The notes beneath the pieces were generated by a model. It did not search any database and was not told the DNA's origin. It saw only the letters and a list, made by a program, of their open reading frames with translations. Positions 36,366 through 45,917 of a stretch of DNA of 56,494 bases are shown here, one piece after another. Numbering within the stretch: the first letter of the stretch is position 1; the number at the start of each line of letters is the position of its first letter. A program made the translations under genes and the position numbers. The stretch covers positions 1 through 56,494 of the forward strand of contig JAKSRP010000007.1 in the NCBI GenBank assembly GCA_024403555.1, read 5' to 3'. The DNA is from Lachnospiraceae bacterium. Its GTDB lineage: Bacteria; Bacillota; Clostridia; Lachnospirales; Lachnospiraceae.

Positions 36366-37040
36366 TTACTTCTTGTTGATATTCTTAATAACTGTAATTT
36401 CCTGATTATAAATATGACCTTTCATAATCTTTCTTGCGCGATCTCCATCGCCGGCGAAAATAGCTTCCATAATCTGGCGATGTTCTTTCACAAGTGTATT
36501 ATGATAAGTAACATCTTTTACATATTCAAGACGATAACGATAAATCAGTTCACGAAGATTATTAACGATCACTGTCATTCTTGGATTGTTTACGATTTCA
36601 AAAATCACATCATGAAAATCCATGTCTTTATCTGCGATTTCTGCAAAGTCACCAGATTCAACTGCTTCTTCAAATGCAACCAAAGCCTGCTTTAAGGATT
36701 TCTTTCCTTCCTCATCGATTCTTCCTGCTGCAAGAGATGCTCCAAGTTCTTCTAATGCACATCTTACATCTAATACGTCACGTAAATCTTTTTCTGTGAT
36801 TCTGGCAACTTCAGCGCCTTTTCTAGGAATCATCACAACAAGACCTTCTAATTCAAGCTTACGAATCGCTTCTCTAACTGGTGTACGGCTAACACCAAGT
36901 CGGTCTGCTAATGCGATTTCCATCAAACGTTCCCCAGGAGCAAATTCTCCAGTAATGATTGCTTTTCTTAAGATATTAAATACCACGTCGCGAAGTGGCA
37001 GATATTCATTCATATTTACTTTTAGTTTATCGCTGCTCAT
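36366..37040 (-). CDS. GntR family regulator, FadR/FCD subfamily
   Basis: Transcriptional regulator of 224 residues. An N-terminal winged helix (LRKAIITGEFAPGERL, LADRLGVSRTPVREAI, RKLELEGLV) is joined to an all-helical FCD ligand-binding domain. The FCD metal-binding pattern is visible as Asp/His in DMDFHDVIF and the later His in KEHRQIMEAI. Members respond to carboxylates or sugar acids. It lies 12 bp after ispE in one operon, an arrangement that says little about its target. Confidence 0.9.
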   Translation of the reverse strand: MSSDKLKVNMNEYLPLRDVVFNILRKAIITGEFAPGERLMEIALADRLGVSRTPVREAIRKLELEGLVVMIPRKGAEVARITEKDLRDVLDVRCALEELGASLAAGRIDEEGKKSLKQALVAFEEAVESGDFAEIADKDMDFHDVIFEIVNNPRMTVIVNNLRELIYRYRLEYVKDVTYHNTLVKEHRQIMEAIFAGDGDRARKIMKGHIYNQEITVIKNINKK

Positions 37041-37052
37041 ACTTATAACTCC

Positions 37053-37925
37053 CTATCTTTTCACGTTAAATGGTTTTACCACATATGCCTGTTTGATGAA
37101 ATCAAATTTACGCATACCTTCTAATGCTTTTTTCGCTGTTTCTTTGTCATCAAAAATACCAAAAATTGTTGGTCCACTGCCGCTCATGAGAGAATTGATC
37201 GCACCAGCATCTCTCATGTACTGTTTGATTTCTTCAATCATTGGATAATCCTTGCAGGTAACGGTTTCAAGAACATTCTCTAAACGATCACAGATGCCCT
37301 GTAAATCATCATTCTTGATTGCATCTACAATACCATCAATATCTGGATGATGTTCTAATTCATTCGCTCTTAAATTCTGATATACATATTTTGTAGATAC
37401 ACTGATACCAGGTTTCGCAAGAAGAATATAACAATCCGGCATTGGTGGAAGTGGAGTAAGGATTTCCCCGATTCCTTCAGATAAAGCAGTCCCTCTCATT
37501 ACACAATAAGGAACGTCTGCCCCTAAAGTCACACCATATTCCATAAGCTGTTTCTTGCTTAATTTCAGATTAAATAAACGGTTCATACCAACTAATGTTG
37601 CGGCACAGTCGGTACTTCCGCCAGCCATTCCAGCTGCAACAGGGATTTTCTTTTCTAAAGAGATTTCTACCCCTTCTTTAATGTTAAATTCATTCTTTAA
37701 AAGCTCAGCTGCTTTATAAATGAGATTATTCTTATTTGTTGGAAGGAAGGATAAATTCACAGATAAACGAATCTCATCTTCAGGAATCACTTTCATGGTG
37801 ATTACATCATAGAGCTCTACCGTCTGCATGATCATGCGGAGTTCATGATATCCATCTTCTCTTTTTCTTACTACGTCCAGGCCTAAGTTAATCTTCCCAT
37901 AGCCACGTAACTGTAATTCTTTCAT
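37053..37925 (-). CDS. ispE: 4-diphosphocytidyl-2-C-methyl-D-erythritol kinase
   Basis: GHMP kinase of the non-mevalonate isoprenoid pathway. The 290-residue protein has GYGKINLGLDV at the start, the ATP-binding motif PVAAGMAGGSTDCAA, LGADVPYCV, and the C-terminal MSGSGPTIFG glycine motif. Its presence shows isoprenoids are made by the MEP route. It has its own promoter and shares a transcript with the GntR regulator. Confidence 0.95.
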   Translation of the reverse strand: MKELQLRGYGKINLGLDVVRKREDGYHELRMIMQTVELYDVITMKVIPEDEIRLSVNLSFLPTNKNNLIYKAAELLKNEFNIKEGVEISLEKKIPVAAGMAGGSTDCAATLVGMNRLFNLKLSKKQLMEYGVTLGADVPYCVMRGTALSEGIGEILTPLPPMPDCYILLAKPGISVSTKYVYQNLRANELEHHPDIDGIVDAIKNDDLQGICDRLENVLETVTCKDYPMIEEIKQYMRDAGAINSLMSGSGPTIFGIFDDKETAKKALEGMRKFDFIKQAYVVKPFNVKR

Positions 37926-38018
37926 AGCTTCTCCTTGTACTATTCTCCCGTTTTTTCATTCTATTATTCACTTTATGTCGCACAAATTGTATTTATTTTT
38001 GTACAATATACTGAATTC

Positions 38019-38047
38019 ATCATAACAGAATTTCCAATAATTTTCAA
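38019..38047 (-). promoter_or_regulatory. Predicted promoter of ispE-gntR
   Basis: TTGAAA (38042-38047), 17 bp, TATGAT (38019-38024) on the minus strand, about 95 bp ahead of ispE. Confidence 0.55.
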
Positions 38048-38075
38048 GGAAAAGCGACAGTCACGGCAAGATGTA

Positions 38076-38113
38076 AAACACAAAAGCTCGACAACGCATG
38101 CGCTGCCGAGCTT
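38076..38113 (-). terminator. Terminator of ftsH
   Basis: On the minus strand AAGCTCG (38107-38113 side) pairs with CGAGCTT (38084-38090 side) around a CGCATGCG-containing loop and is followed by TTGTGTTTT. Confidence 0.75.
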
Positions 38114-38134
38114 CAAGTCTTTCAACTATTTCAA

Positions 38135-40168
38135 TTATTCTTCAAATTCGACTCCGTCGATTGTAATTTCATCGTCTGGCACAACAATTACATCTTCGCC
38201 ATCTTCCGCTTCAGCAACAACTTCTTCAGATGCAACAACTTCTTCAGATGCAACAACTTCCGCTTCAGCGCCCGGTGCATCCGCACCCGCCGCTTCCGCC
38301 TGCGCTGTGAGCACGCGGTCTGCTTCGACTTCCTTGACAATCTTCATAAATTCCTTACCAGTAATCGTTTCTTTTTCAAGAAGGAATTCTGCCACACGGT
38401 CTAAAATATCGATATTCTGCATAATGAGTGTCACAGCCTGATTATAGGCATTGTTTACGATACTCATAACTTCTTTGTCGATTTCTGCTTCTGTCACTTC
38501 AGAGCATTCTAACACACGACGTCCGTCTAAGTACTGGCCAGCAATACGTTCTAATCCAACCACACCGAAGGTATCAGACATACCATACTGTGTAACCATG
38601 GCTCTTGCGATTGCTGTGGCACGTTCAATATCATTGGATGCGCCGGTTGTCACAGAATTGAACTTGATCTGTTCAGCAGCACGACCTCCATAGAAGGAAA
38701 CTAAATCTGCTAACATCTCATCTTTTGTCTTTAAGTACTTTTCTTCTTCCGGTGTCTGCATTGTGTAACCAAGAGCTCCCATAGTTCTTGGAACAATTGT
38801 AATCTTCTGAACCGGTTCAGAGTTCTTCTGAAGAGCCATAACAAGTGCATGACCAACTTCATGATAAGCAACAATACGCTTTTCATCATTGTTCATGATA
38901 CGGTCTTTCTTTTCCTTACCAGCAATGACTACTTCAACCGCTTCAAATAAGTCTTTCTGAGAAACTGCTTTACGACCTTCCTTAACAGCAAGTAAAGCTG
39001 CCTCATTGACCATATTAGCAAGATCTGCACCCACGGCACCACTTGTTGCCAATGCAATTTCTTTAAGATCTACGGTTTCATCAATATGTACTTCCTTGGA
39101 ATGTACTTTTAAGATTTCAATACGACCTTTTAAGTCTGGTCTTTCTACTACGACACGACGGTCAAATCGACCTGGACGAAGTAATGCTTTATCAAGAACT
39201 TCCGGTCTGTTCGTAGCTGCAAGAATAATGATACCCTTGGAGCTGTCAAAACCATCCATCTCAGCAAGTAAAGCATTCAATGTCTGTTCACGTTCATCAT
39301 TACCACCGCCTAAACGATTATCTCGGCTCTTACCGATAGCATCAATTTCGTCGATGAAAATGATACATGGTGCCATATCCTGTGCCTGTTTGAATAAATC
39401 ACGTACACGGGATGCACCGACACCTACGAACATCTCAACAAAGTCAGAACCGGAAAGGAAGAAGAATGGTACTCCTGCTTCACCGGCTAATGCCTTCGCC
39501 ATCAATGTTTTACCTGTTCCCGGAGGTCCTACCATCAATGCACCCTTAGGTAAACGGGCACCGATTTCGACATATCGTTCCGGATTGTTTAAGAAATCTA
39601 CCATCTCCATTAAGGATTCCTTAGATTCCTCCTGTCCTGCAACATCTGCAAAGGTTACTCCTGTTGATTTTTCCACATAAAGCTTGGCATTGCTCTTGCC
39701 AACACCCATGATTCCGCCGCCTTTTCCTCCAACATTTCTCATCATGAGGAAGAAGAAGCCATAAATCAGTACAAATGGAAGAATCCAGGTTAAGAGAACT
39801 GAGATGATCATATCCGATGCACTATCTGTTGTTGCACGGAATTTTGTTCCGGATTCAGTCAGACGTTTCACAAGCTCATAATCGCTAGTAACCTGCACAA
39901 CACGGTAGGTCGTCTTAGAAAGAGGATTGTTCTGTTCTTTTGGAGTGATGGTATAGTATCTTCCATTCTCTAACACAACCTCTTCTACTTCTTTCTTATC
40001 TAACATCGTGATGAACTTATCATAAGAAATTTCTGTCTGCGTTCCTTTGCTGAATCGATTCAAGCCCAGATTCACAGCTGCTGTAAAAATCAGGGCAATT
40101 ACAATAACGATAATAATCGGTTTTAATTTGTTAATATCAGGTTTATTCTTTTTATCTTTATTATCCAA
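38135..40168 (-). CDS. ftsH: ATP-dependent zinc metalloprotease FtsH
   Basis: Membrane-bound AAA protease that degrades unstable and misassembled proteins. Two membrane segments (about 17-37 and 105-130) flank an extracytoplasmic domain. Then come Walker A GPPGTGKT (214-221), IIFIDEID, the second region of homology ATNRPEVLDKALLRPGRFDR (split at the motif), and the zinc site HEVGH (436-440). The start is TTG at 40168: AGGAGG lies seven bases ahead, while the earlier frame start would read through that ribosome site. The tail is long and acidic with repeated EVVASE units, unlike the short tail of most FtsH. Confidence 0.95.
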   Translation of the reverse strand: MDNKDKKNKPDINKLKPIIIVIVIALIFTAAVNLGLNRFSKGTQTEISYDKFITMLDKKEVEEVVLENGRYYTITPKEQNNPLSKTTYRVVQVTSDYELVKRLTESGTKFRATTDSASDMIISVLLTWILPFVLIYGFFFLMMRNVGGKGGGIMGVGKSNAKLYVEKSTGVTFADVAGQEESKESLMEMVDFLNNPERYVEIGARLPKGALMVGPPGTGKTLMAKALAGEAGVPFFFLSGSDFVEMFVGVGASRVRDLFKQAQDMAPCIIFIDEIDAIGKSRDNRLGGGNDEREQTLNALLAEMDGFDSSKGIIILAATNRPEVLDKALLRPGRFDRRVVVERPDLKGRIEILKVHSKEVHIDETVDLKEIALATSGAVGADLANMVNEAALLAVKEGRKAVSQKDLFEAVEVVIAGKEKKDRIMNNDEKRIVAYHEVGHALVMALQKNSEPVQKITIVPRTMGALGYTMQTPEEEKYLKTKDEMLADLVSFYGGRAAEQIKFNSVTTGASNDIERATAIARAMVTQYGMSDTFGVVGLERIAGQYLDGRRVLECSEVTEAEIDKEVMSIVNNAYNQAVTLIMQNIDILDRVAEFLLEKETITGKEFMKIVKEVEADRVLTAQAEAAGADAPGAEAEVVASEEVVASEEVVAEAEDGEDVIVVPDDEITIDGVEFEE
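38215..38262 (-). repeat. 18-bp tandem repeat in the ftsH tail
   Basis: GCAACAACTTCTTCAGAT at 38215-38232 is repeated exactly at 38233-38250 and partly after that. It encodes EVVASE units in the acidic C-terminal tail and could vary in copy number without shifting the frame. Confidence 0.85.
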
Positions 40169-40229
40169 ATGTTTGCCTCCTATCAATTATACTCGTACAT
40201 TGGCAAAAGAGCCTAAACGTACAAGAGTA

Positions 40230-40258
40230 ATTATATGATTTTCTTTCATTAAAATCAA
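40230..40258 (-). promoter_or_regulatory. Predicted promoter of ftsH
   Basis: TTGATT (40253-40258), 17 bp, TATAAT (40230-40235) on the minus strand, about 62 bp ahead of the TTG start. Confidence 0.65.
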
Positions 40259-40279
40259 TAAAACAAATCTAAAATATCA

Positions 40280-42418
40280 CTAAACATTCTTCATAGAAAG
40301 CGCAATTCTCTTCTTTTTCACATCAACACTTAAAACCTTTACCTCAACCACATCCCCAATAGCCACAACATCGAGTGGATGCTTCACATATTTATCCGCC
40401 AGCTGAGAGATATGCACGAGTCCGTCCTGATGAACTCCGATATCCACAAATGCTCCGAAGTCGATGACATTTCGTACGGTTCCGGTTAATACCATTCCTT
40501 CTTTTAAGTCTTCCATCGTCATAACATCTTTTCGAAGGAGCGGCTTTGGCATATCACTTCGTGGGTCACGTCCCGGCTTTTCAAGTTCCGCTAACATATC
40601 CGCAAATGTTTCTGCACCGATGCCTAATTTTTTCGCCATGGCTTTTTTATCTCGCACTTTTTTAGAGATGCCTGCAAAACCCTTTTCAGATAAAGAATTC
40701 TTATCATAGCCTAATTCAGCAAGCAGACTTTCTGCTGCTTTATAGGATTCCGGATGAACGGCTGTTGCATCAAGAGGCTGCTTTCCGCCACGAATTCGTA
40801 AAAATCCTGCACACTGTTCGTATGCTTTTGGACCAAGTTTTGCCACCTTAAGAAGTTCCTTACGCGTCTTAAACGAACCATTTGCCTCACGGTAAGTGAT
40901 GATATTCTTCGCAATGGTCTTGTTGATACCGGAAACATACTCAAGAAGAGACGCAGATGCGGTGTTTAAATCTACGCCAACATGGTTTACGGTATCTTCC
41001 ACCACACCAGCTAATGCACCACTAAGTTTTTTCTGGTTCATATCATGCTGATACTGACCAACACCAATGGCTTTCGGCTCAATTTTTACTAATTCAGCAA
41101 GTGGGTCCTGCACACGTCGAGCGATGGATGCAGCACTTCGCTGGCCTACATCAAAGTTCGGGAATTCTTCTTGGGCAAGCTTGCTGGCAGAATAAACCGA
41201 AGCCCCTGCTTCATTTGTAATAATGTAGGAAACTGGTTCCTTGATTTCACCAAGCATTTCAGCAACAATTGCTTCAGACTCACGAGATGCAGTACCATTT
41301 CCAATGGAAATCAAAGTGATTCCATACTTCTTGATCATCGCTTTAACGGTCTTTTTCGCCTGTTCCACCTTATTTTGAGGTGCTGTTGGGTATACAACGA
41401 CCGTATCCAATACTTTTCCAGTTGCATCAACAACTGCTAATTTACAGCCTGTTCGAAAAGCAGGGTCCCAGCCCAGAACAACATGGCCTGCGATTGGAGG
41501 CTGAAGAAGAAGCTGTTCTAAATTCTTACCAAATACTTTGATAGCTTCATCCTCTGCTTTTTCAGTAAGCTCAGAACGGATTTCACGTTCAACAGCAGGC
41601 GCAATCAATCGTTTATAAGCATCCTCATAAGCTTCGACCAGATACTTTTCTGTATTTTTGTTATTGCCACGGACGATCTTTCTATTTAAATAAGAGTGAA
41701 TTTTCTCTTCGTCCACACTAATCTTTACAGCTAAGATTTTTTCTTTCTCCCCACGGTTAAGAGCTAATATACGATAGCCTGGAATCTTATTGATTTTTTC
41801 TTCGAATTCATAATACATCTCGTAAACAGAATCCTCTGCTTTTGCCTTCTTTTCAGAAACAATTAGACCCTGACGGAAAGTGAAATCACGAATGTATTTA
41901 CGATAATCGGCTTCGTCTGCGATATTCTCCGCAATAATATCCTTTGCACCGGCAAGTGCATCTTCTACACTAGACACTTCTTCAGAAAGATATGCCTTTG
42001 CTTCTTCTTCCATAGATTTTTTAGTCATCTGCAAAGTTATGATATTAGCAAGTCCTTCTAACCCTTTTTCGCGGGCAATCATTGCACGTGTTCTTCTCTT
42101 TTGTTTGTAAGGACGATATAAATCTTCAATTGCAACCAATGTTTCCGCTGCTTCAATTGCTTTTTTTAACTCAGGGGTTAATTTACCCTGAATTTCAATC
42201 GCCTTTAATACCGTTTCCTTACGAGCTTCTAAATTTCTATAATGAGTCAAGCGTTCATCTAAATTTCTTAACACTTCATCATTTAAAGAACCTGTTACCT
42301 CTTTACGATAACGGGCAATAAATGGAATCGTACAGCCTTCATCCATTAATTTGATGGCTGCTTCAATTTGAGAAACCTTCACGCCTAATTCTTCACTTAA
42401 TTTTTTATTGATATCCAT
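40280..42418 (-). CDS. tex: Tex-like RNA-binding protein
   Basis: Nucleic-acid-binding protein of the Tex/YqgF class, 712 residues, linked in other bacteria to transcription and RNA metabolism. It has the N-terminal helical region (IPFIARYRKEVTGSLNDEVLR: family mark within FIARYRKE), a YqgF/RuvX-like domain (GWDPAFRTGCKLAVVD), helix-hairpin-helix repeats (NTASASLLEYVSGI, LLKVAKLGPKAYEQCAGF) and a C-terminal S1 domain (GTVRNVIDFGAFVDIG, DGLVHISQL). The length is slightly below the E. coli form. AAAGGGA precedes the start. Confidence 0.94.
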   Translation of the reverse strand: MDINKKLSEELGVKVSQIEAAIKLMDEGCTIPFIARYRKEVTGSLNDEVLRNLDERLTHYRNLEARKETVLKAIEIQGKLTPELKKAIEAAETLVAIEDLYRPYKQKRRTRAMIAREKGLEGLANIITLQMTKKSMEEEAKAYLSEEVSSVEDALAGAKDIIAENIADEADYRKYIRDFTFRQGLIVSEKKAKAEDSVYEMYYEFEEKINKIPGYRILALNRGEKEKILAVKISVDEEKIHSYLNRKIVRGNNKNTEKYLVEAYEDAYKRLIAPAVEREIRSELTEKAEDEAIKVFGKNLEQLLLQPPIAGHVVLGWDPAFRTGCKLAVVDATGKVLDTVVVYPTAPQNKVEQAKKTVKAMIKKYGITLISIGNGTASRESEAIVAEMLGEIKEPVSYIITNEAGASVYSASKLAQEEFPNFDVGQRSAASIARRVQDPLAELVKIEPKAIGVGQYQHDMNQKKLSGALAGVVEDTVNHVGVDLNTASASLLEYVSGINKTIAKNIITYREANGSFKTRKELLKVAKLGPKAYEQCAGFLRIRGGKQPLDATAVHPESYKAAESLLAELGYDKNSLSEKGFAGISKKVRDKKAMAKKLGIGAETFADMLAELEKPGRDPRSDMPKPLLRKDVMTMEDLKEGMVLTGTVRNVIDFGAFVDIGVHQDGLVHISQLADKYVKHPLDVVAIGDVVEVKVLSVDVKKKRIALSMKNV

Positions 42419-42452
42419 ATATGATTATTCCCTTTCTATTGTCTCACTCAAA

Positions 42453-42480
42453 ATTATAACGATGTTTATTGTAAATTCAA
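42453..42480 (-). promoter_or_regulatory. Predicted promoter of tex
   Basis: TTGAAT (42475-42480), 16 bp, TATAAT (42453-42458) on the minus strand, about 35 bp ahead of tex. Confidence 0.55.
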
Positions 42481-42511
42481 GTATGCTTATTACTCATTAT
42501 ATTTATACCAC

Positions 42512-42548
42512 AAAAAAGATGGCTTTCTAATAAGAAAACCATCTTTTT
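42512..42548 (-). terminator. Terminator of the glgA/dCMP deaminase unit
   Basis: AAAAAAGATGG pairs with CCATCTTTTT, with TTTCT/AGAAA extending the stem. On the minus strand it ends in a six-T run, just past the deaminase stop. Confidence 0.88.
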
Positions 42549-42551
42549 ATT

Positions 42552-43040
42552 TTAAAGCTGTAATAAAATTTCTTTTTCTTCCGAATGATAAGGACGATAG
42601 GTAACTCCACATCGGTCAAACATCATCTTGGAAGCTTTTGTACCTGGAGTATCTGCATATTTATCAGAATCGTACACAATCTCTTTGATTCCTTTTTGAA
42701 TAATTGCTTTCGCACATTCATTGCAAGGGAAGAGTGTTACGTAGCAAATGGAATCTTTCAGACTTCCACCGCTGTAATTTAAAATTGCATTAAACTCCGC
42801 ATGGCATACAAACATGTATTTTGTTTCAAGGGGATCATCACTTTCACGTCCCCATGGCATATCATCATCATCACAGCCAATTGGCATTCCGTTATATCCC
42901 ATGGATAAGATCTTATGGTCACGATTTACGATGCAGGCCCCTACCTGAGTGCTAGGATCCTTGCTTCGCATGGCTGCAAGTTTTGCAACACCCATAAAAT
43001 ACTGGTCCCAAGTGATATAATCTTCTCGTTTTCCTGACAC
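42552..43040 (-). CDS. Deoxycytidylate (dCMP) deaminase family protein
   Basis: Zinc-dependent deaminase of the dCMP deaminase/ComEB type, 162 residues, which makes dUMP from dCMP for thymidylate synthesis. The zinc ligands and catalytic Glu are in CHAEFNA and the PCNEC motif. YITWDQYFMGVAKLAA and SKDPSTQVGA are typical of this branch. The start is GTG at 43040 with GGAGG eight bases ahead. It lies 25 bp after glgA in the same direction and may be read from the same transcript. Confidence 0.92.
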   Translation of the reverse strand: MSGKREDYITWDQYFMGVAKLAAMRSKDPSTQVGACIVNRDHKILSMGYNGMPIGCDDDDMPWGRESDDPLETKYMFVCHAEFNAILNYSGGSLKDSICYVTLFPCNECAKAIIQKGIKEIVYDSDKYADTPGTKASKMMFDRCGVTYRPYHSEEKEILLQL

Positions 43041-43065
43041 TTGATTATCCTCCGAAACAATCTGA

Positions 43066-44610
43066 TTATTCTTCTACTGCTGCTTCAACTGTTTCTTCTG
43101 CAACTTCTTCAACAGCTTCTTCTACGCCAATGCCTAATTCTGCTAATCTTGCAGCTTCTTTTGCAATTAATTCATTATATAATTCTTCGTAACGAACTTT
43201 AGAAGCATTCCAGGAGAAGTCTTTGTTCATTCCTCTTTCTACTAATTCATTCCAGCCCTTCTTATAACGGTAGAATAAATCTTTTGCGGAATTTACTGCT
43301 TCTAACATTTCATTTGCATCGTAGTTTGTGAAGGAGAATCCATCACCCTTCTTGTTTTCTGGTCCGTAAGGGATGATTGTATCTGCTAAACCACCTGTTT
43401 TACGAACGATTGGAGCTGTACCGTAACGGAAGGAGATTAACTGTGTTAATCCACAAGGTTCGAAACGGGATGGCATTAAGAATGCATCTGCAGCTGCATA
43501 TAATTTACGAGCTAATTTATCGGAATAAAGGATGTTTGCAGAAACACGTTCTGGATACATCTTCTGATAATGTAAGAACATAGCTTCATACTGTTCAGAA
43601 CCTGTACCAACGATTACAAACTGTGTATTTTCATCTACGATACCGTCCATAACTTCTTCGATTAAGTCAAGACCCTTCTGATCTGTAAGACGGGAAACTA
43701 AACCGATCATGAACTTGCTCTTATCTTCAGGAAGACCTAATTCTTTCTGTAATTCAAGCTTGTTCTTGAACATTTCTTTACGGAAGTTGTCTGCGTTAAA
43801 TGGATTGAAGATTGCTTCATCTGTCATTGGATTGTAGGAATCGTAGTCGATACCATTAACAATACCAGATAATTCATGAGCTCTTGCATTTAAGATACCC
43901 TGAAGACCTTCGCCGTATTCAAATGTTTTGATTTCTTCTGCATATGTATCAGATACAGTTGTGATTAAGTCAGCGTATACAAGACCACCCTTTAACATGT
44001 TACCATTGTTATAGAATTCTAACTTGTCGCTTGTGAACATGTCATCGCCTAAGCCTGTGATTGCTTTCATTGTAGGCACATCATAGATACCCTGGAATCT
44101 TAAGTTATGGATTGTCATAATTGTCTTGATTCCATGATAGAATGGGTTAGCCTGGAATTCGTTATTAAGATATACAGGGATTAAACCTGCCTGCCAGTCA
44201 TGACAGTGGATTACATCTGGTTTGAAGTCGATGATTGGAAGGATAGATAAAACTGCTTTAGAGAAGAAGCAGAATTTTTCGATATCCCATTTCATATCAG
44301 ATGTGTAAGGTGTAGCACCACCAAAGTACATTAAGTTATCGATGAAATAATATTTAATTCCGTCTAATTCATATTCCATGATACCAACATGTACGTTAGA
44401 ATTTACGCTGCCCTGGCTGGTAAAGAAATGTGTTACGTATTTAAATTCTTTACGATATTTTTCAGGAATACATTCATAGTTAGGGATTACAACACGAACA
44501 TCCCATTCATTTTTATCAAATTCTTTTGGTAAAGCTCCGCAAACGTCTGCAAGTCCACCTGTTTTAATAAAAGGTACACATTCAGAAGCTGCAAATAAAA
44601 TTTTCTTCAT
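43066..44610 (-). CDS. glgA: Glycogen synthase (GT5)
   Basis: ADP-glucose-dependent starch/glycogen synthase, 514 residues. The family start MKKILFAASECVPFIKTGGL has the ADP-glucose-binding KTGGLADV (16-23). Other GT-B marks are HCHDWQAGL, VSRLTDQKGLDLI, PSRFEPCGL and KTGGLADTI. A C-terminal extension rich in Glu, Ala and Val (EEAVEEVAEETVEAAVEE) follows the normal end and resembles the FtsH tail in composition. No other glg gene is next to it, but the cytoplasmic amylase at 9.4-11 kb could act on the product. GGAGG precedes the start. Confidence 0.95.
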   Translation of the reverse strand: MKKILFAASECVPFIKTGGLADVCGALPKEFDKNEWDVRVVIPNYECIPEKYRKEFKYVTHFFTSQGSVNSNVHVGIMEYELDGIKYYFIDNLMYFGGATPYTSDMKWDIEKFCFFSKAVLSILPIIDFKPDVIHCHDWQAGLIPVYLNNEFQANPFYHGIKTIMTIHNLRFQGIYDVPTMKAITGLGDDMFTSDKLEFYNNGNMLKGGLVYADLITTVSDTYAEEIKTFEYGEGLQGILNARAHELSGIVNGIDYDSYNPMTDEAIFNPFNADNFRKEMFKNKLELQKELGLPEDKSKFMIGLVSRLTDQKGLDLIEEVMDGIVDENTQFVIVGTGSEQYEAMFLHYQKMYPERVSANILYSDKLARKLYAAADAFLMPSRFEPCGLTQLISFRYGTAPIVRKTGGLADTIIPYGPENKKGDGFSFTNYDANEMLEAVNSAKDLFYRYKKGWNELVERGMNKDFSWNASKVRYEELYNELIAKEAARLAELGIGVEEAVEEVAEETVEAAVEE

Positions 44611-44692
44611 TGTTCTAAATCCTCCTAAATAGTCACAAAAAAGATATCTTTCGTATCAATTCATAATCATATTAATTATATCAAAATGGCCC

Positions 44693-45208
44693 CTATTTGT
44701 AAAATTCTTTCGCTTCTTCTACATATAAATCGGCGTTCCATTTGTTATGAGCCAAAGCCTCTTCCGGAAGGGATTTTACTGGTTTTGCAGGACGTCCAAA
44801 TGCCATCATTCCATCTGGAATCACGGTTCCTCCTGTTACAAGAGACCCTGCACCGATCAGACAGTTTTTGCCGATTTTCGCACCATTTAACACGATACTT
44901 CCCATACCGATAATAGTATTATCACCAACTTCACAGCTGTGTAATAAAGCCATATGTCCTACCGTAACCCCTTCACCAAGAATCATCGGTTCGCCGGGAT
45001 CTACATGAAGCACACAGCCATCCTGAATATTGGTTCTATCCCCAATTGTGATGCTGTAACCATCTTCTTTTTCTTTGTGGGCCAGGCCTCGCACAACAGC
45101 ATGATACCAGATGCTTGCTTCTTTCCCTACATATACATCTCCGACTACATCTGCGTCATGCGCAATTTTTGCACTTTGCTCAAGGACTGCCTTTGCAATT
45201 TCACTCAT
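44693..45208 (-). CDS. Gamma-carbonic-anhydrase-like hexapeptide protein
   Basis: Left-handed beta-helix protein of the YrdA/PaaY/CaiE type, 171 residues. Hexapeptide repeats run from about 10 to 145. The three histidines that bind metal in gamma carbonic anhydrases are present (LHVD, VGHMALLH). Many such proteins lack measured activity, so the role is open. The start overlaps the end of the phospholipase-like gene by 8 bp, so translation is coupled. Confidence 0.88.
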   Translation of the reverse strand: MSEIAKAVLEQSAKIAHDADVVGDVYVGKEASIWYHAVVRGLAHKEKEDGYSITIGDRTNIQDGCVLHVDPGEPMILGEGVTVGHMALLHSCEVGDNTIIGMGSIVLNGAKIGKNCLIGAGSLVTGGTVIPDGMMAFGRPAKPVKSLPEEALAHNKWNADLYVEEAKEFYK

Positions 45209-45905
45209 ATTTAAATCCCCTTTCTCGGATTTCCTTTACAAATAACTCTGCAGTGCGTTCTAAAAACTGGCAGAGCCTTATCTTGTCAAATACTTTCAGA
45301 TCATTCTCTTTGCTGCGGTCACAGCGTCCCATGATCCATTTTAATTCCTTCAACACAACAGCGAGATCATCTTTGTCCACTTCTGTAATAGGACATTCTT
45401 TGATATTCCAGTAGTTTTTCTCTAAATCAAGGTCATATTCTTCTACAAAAAAGTTATTTAACTTTGAGTAATCTCCGTAATAATACTCTCCAGAGAAAAA
45501 GGTATCTCTTGGAATTCTCTGGCCGTTTTTCTTGATTTTGGCCACAGTGATGTCTTCTTTTTTCCCTTGTTCTACACCTGCATCGTCGTAAAATGCTACC
45601 ATATCAAGCCAATAATCATGCACAAAACGTTCATCTAATAATAAATGTGCATAGTAGCCTAACACCACTGGGTGGTGTAATTGATTTTCATATCGATCTA
45701 AAAAGCGTTGAAGATCTGGCGCAATTGCCATATCATCTAACGTTTCCGGATTCCAGAAATGGCTGGTCACCTTCGCTCTTTTCTTTTTTGTATCCGGGAG
45801 TAAATTCCCCGCTATAAACTGTAATTTCCACTCTTCGTCTGCATCAGGACATAAGCGGTCAATAATAAGCTTTGCTTCTGTCATATGCATAATATATCCA
45901 GGCAT
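45201..45905 (-). CDS. Zinc-dependent phospholipase C-like protein
   Basis: The 234-residue protein resembles the zinc-dependent phospholipase C/S1-P1 nuclease-like group often annotated without known substrate. Candidate ligands are the His in IMHMTEAKL, the Asp in FIAGNLLPD, the His in VTSHF and the pair in GYYAHLLLDERF. There is no signal peptide, so unlike secreted phospholipases it would act in the cytoplasm. It lies 12 bp after the HAD gene and overlaps the next gene. AAAGGGG precedes the start. Confidence 0.7.
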   Translation of the reverse strand: MPGYIMHMTEAKLIIDRLCPDADEEWKLQFIAGNLLPDTKKKRAKVTSHFWNPETLDDMAIAPDLQRFLDRYENQLHHPVVLGYYAHLLLDERFVHDYWLDMVAFYDDAGVEQGKKEDITVAKIKKNGQRIPRDTFFSGEYYYGDYSKLNNFFVEEYDLDLEKNYWNIKECPITEVDKDDLAVVLKELKWIMGRCDRSKENDLKVFDKIRLCQFLERTAELFVKEIRERGFKYE

Positions 45906-45917
45906 ATCAATACCCCT

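Noticed and set aside
38215-38262. Short direct repeats as a possible CRISPR array
   Set aside because: The 18-bp units are adjacent without spacers, in frame inside ftsH, and no cas gene is present.
39006-39680. A 224-codon plus-strand frame opposite ftsH
   Set aside because: It is the complement of a highly conserved ATPase domain, Ser/Arg-rich without structure, a typical shadow frame.
40169-40186. Longer FtsH start at the upstream TTG (40186)
   Set aside because: That start would place the AGGAGG ribosome site inside the coding region; the TTG at 40168 is correctly spaced from it.
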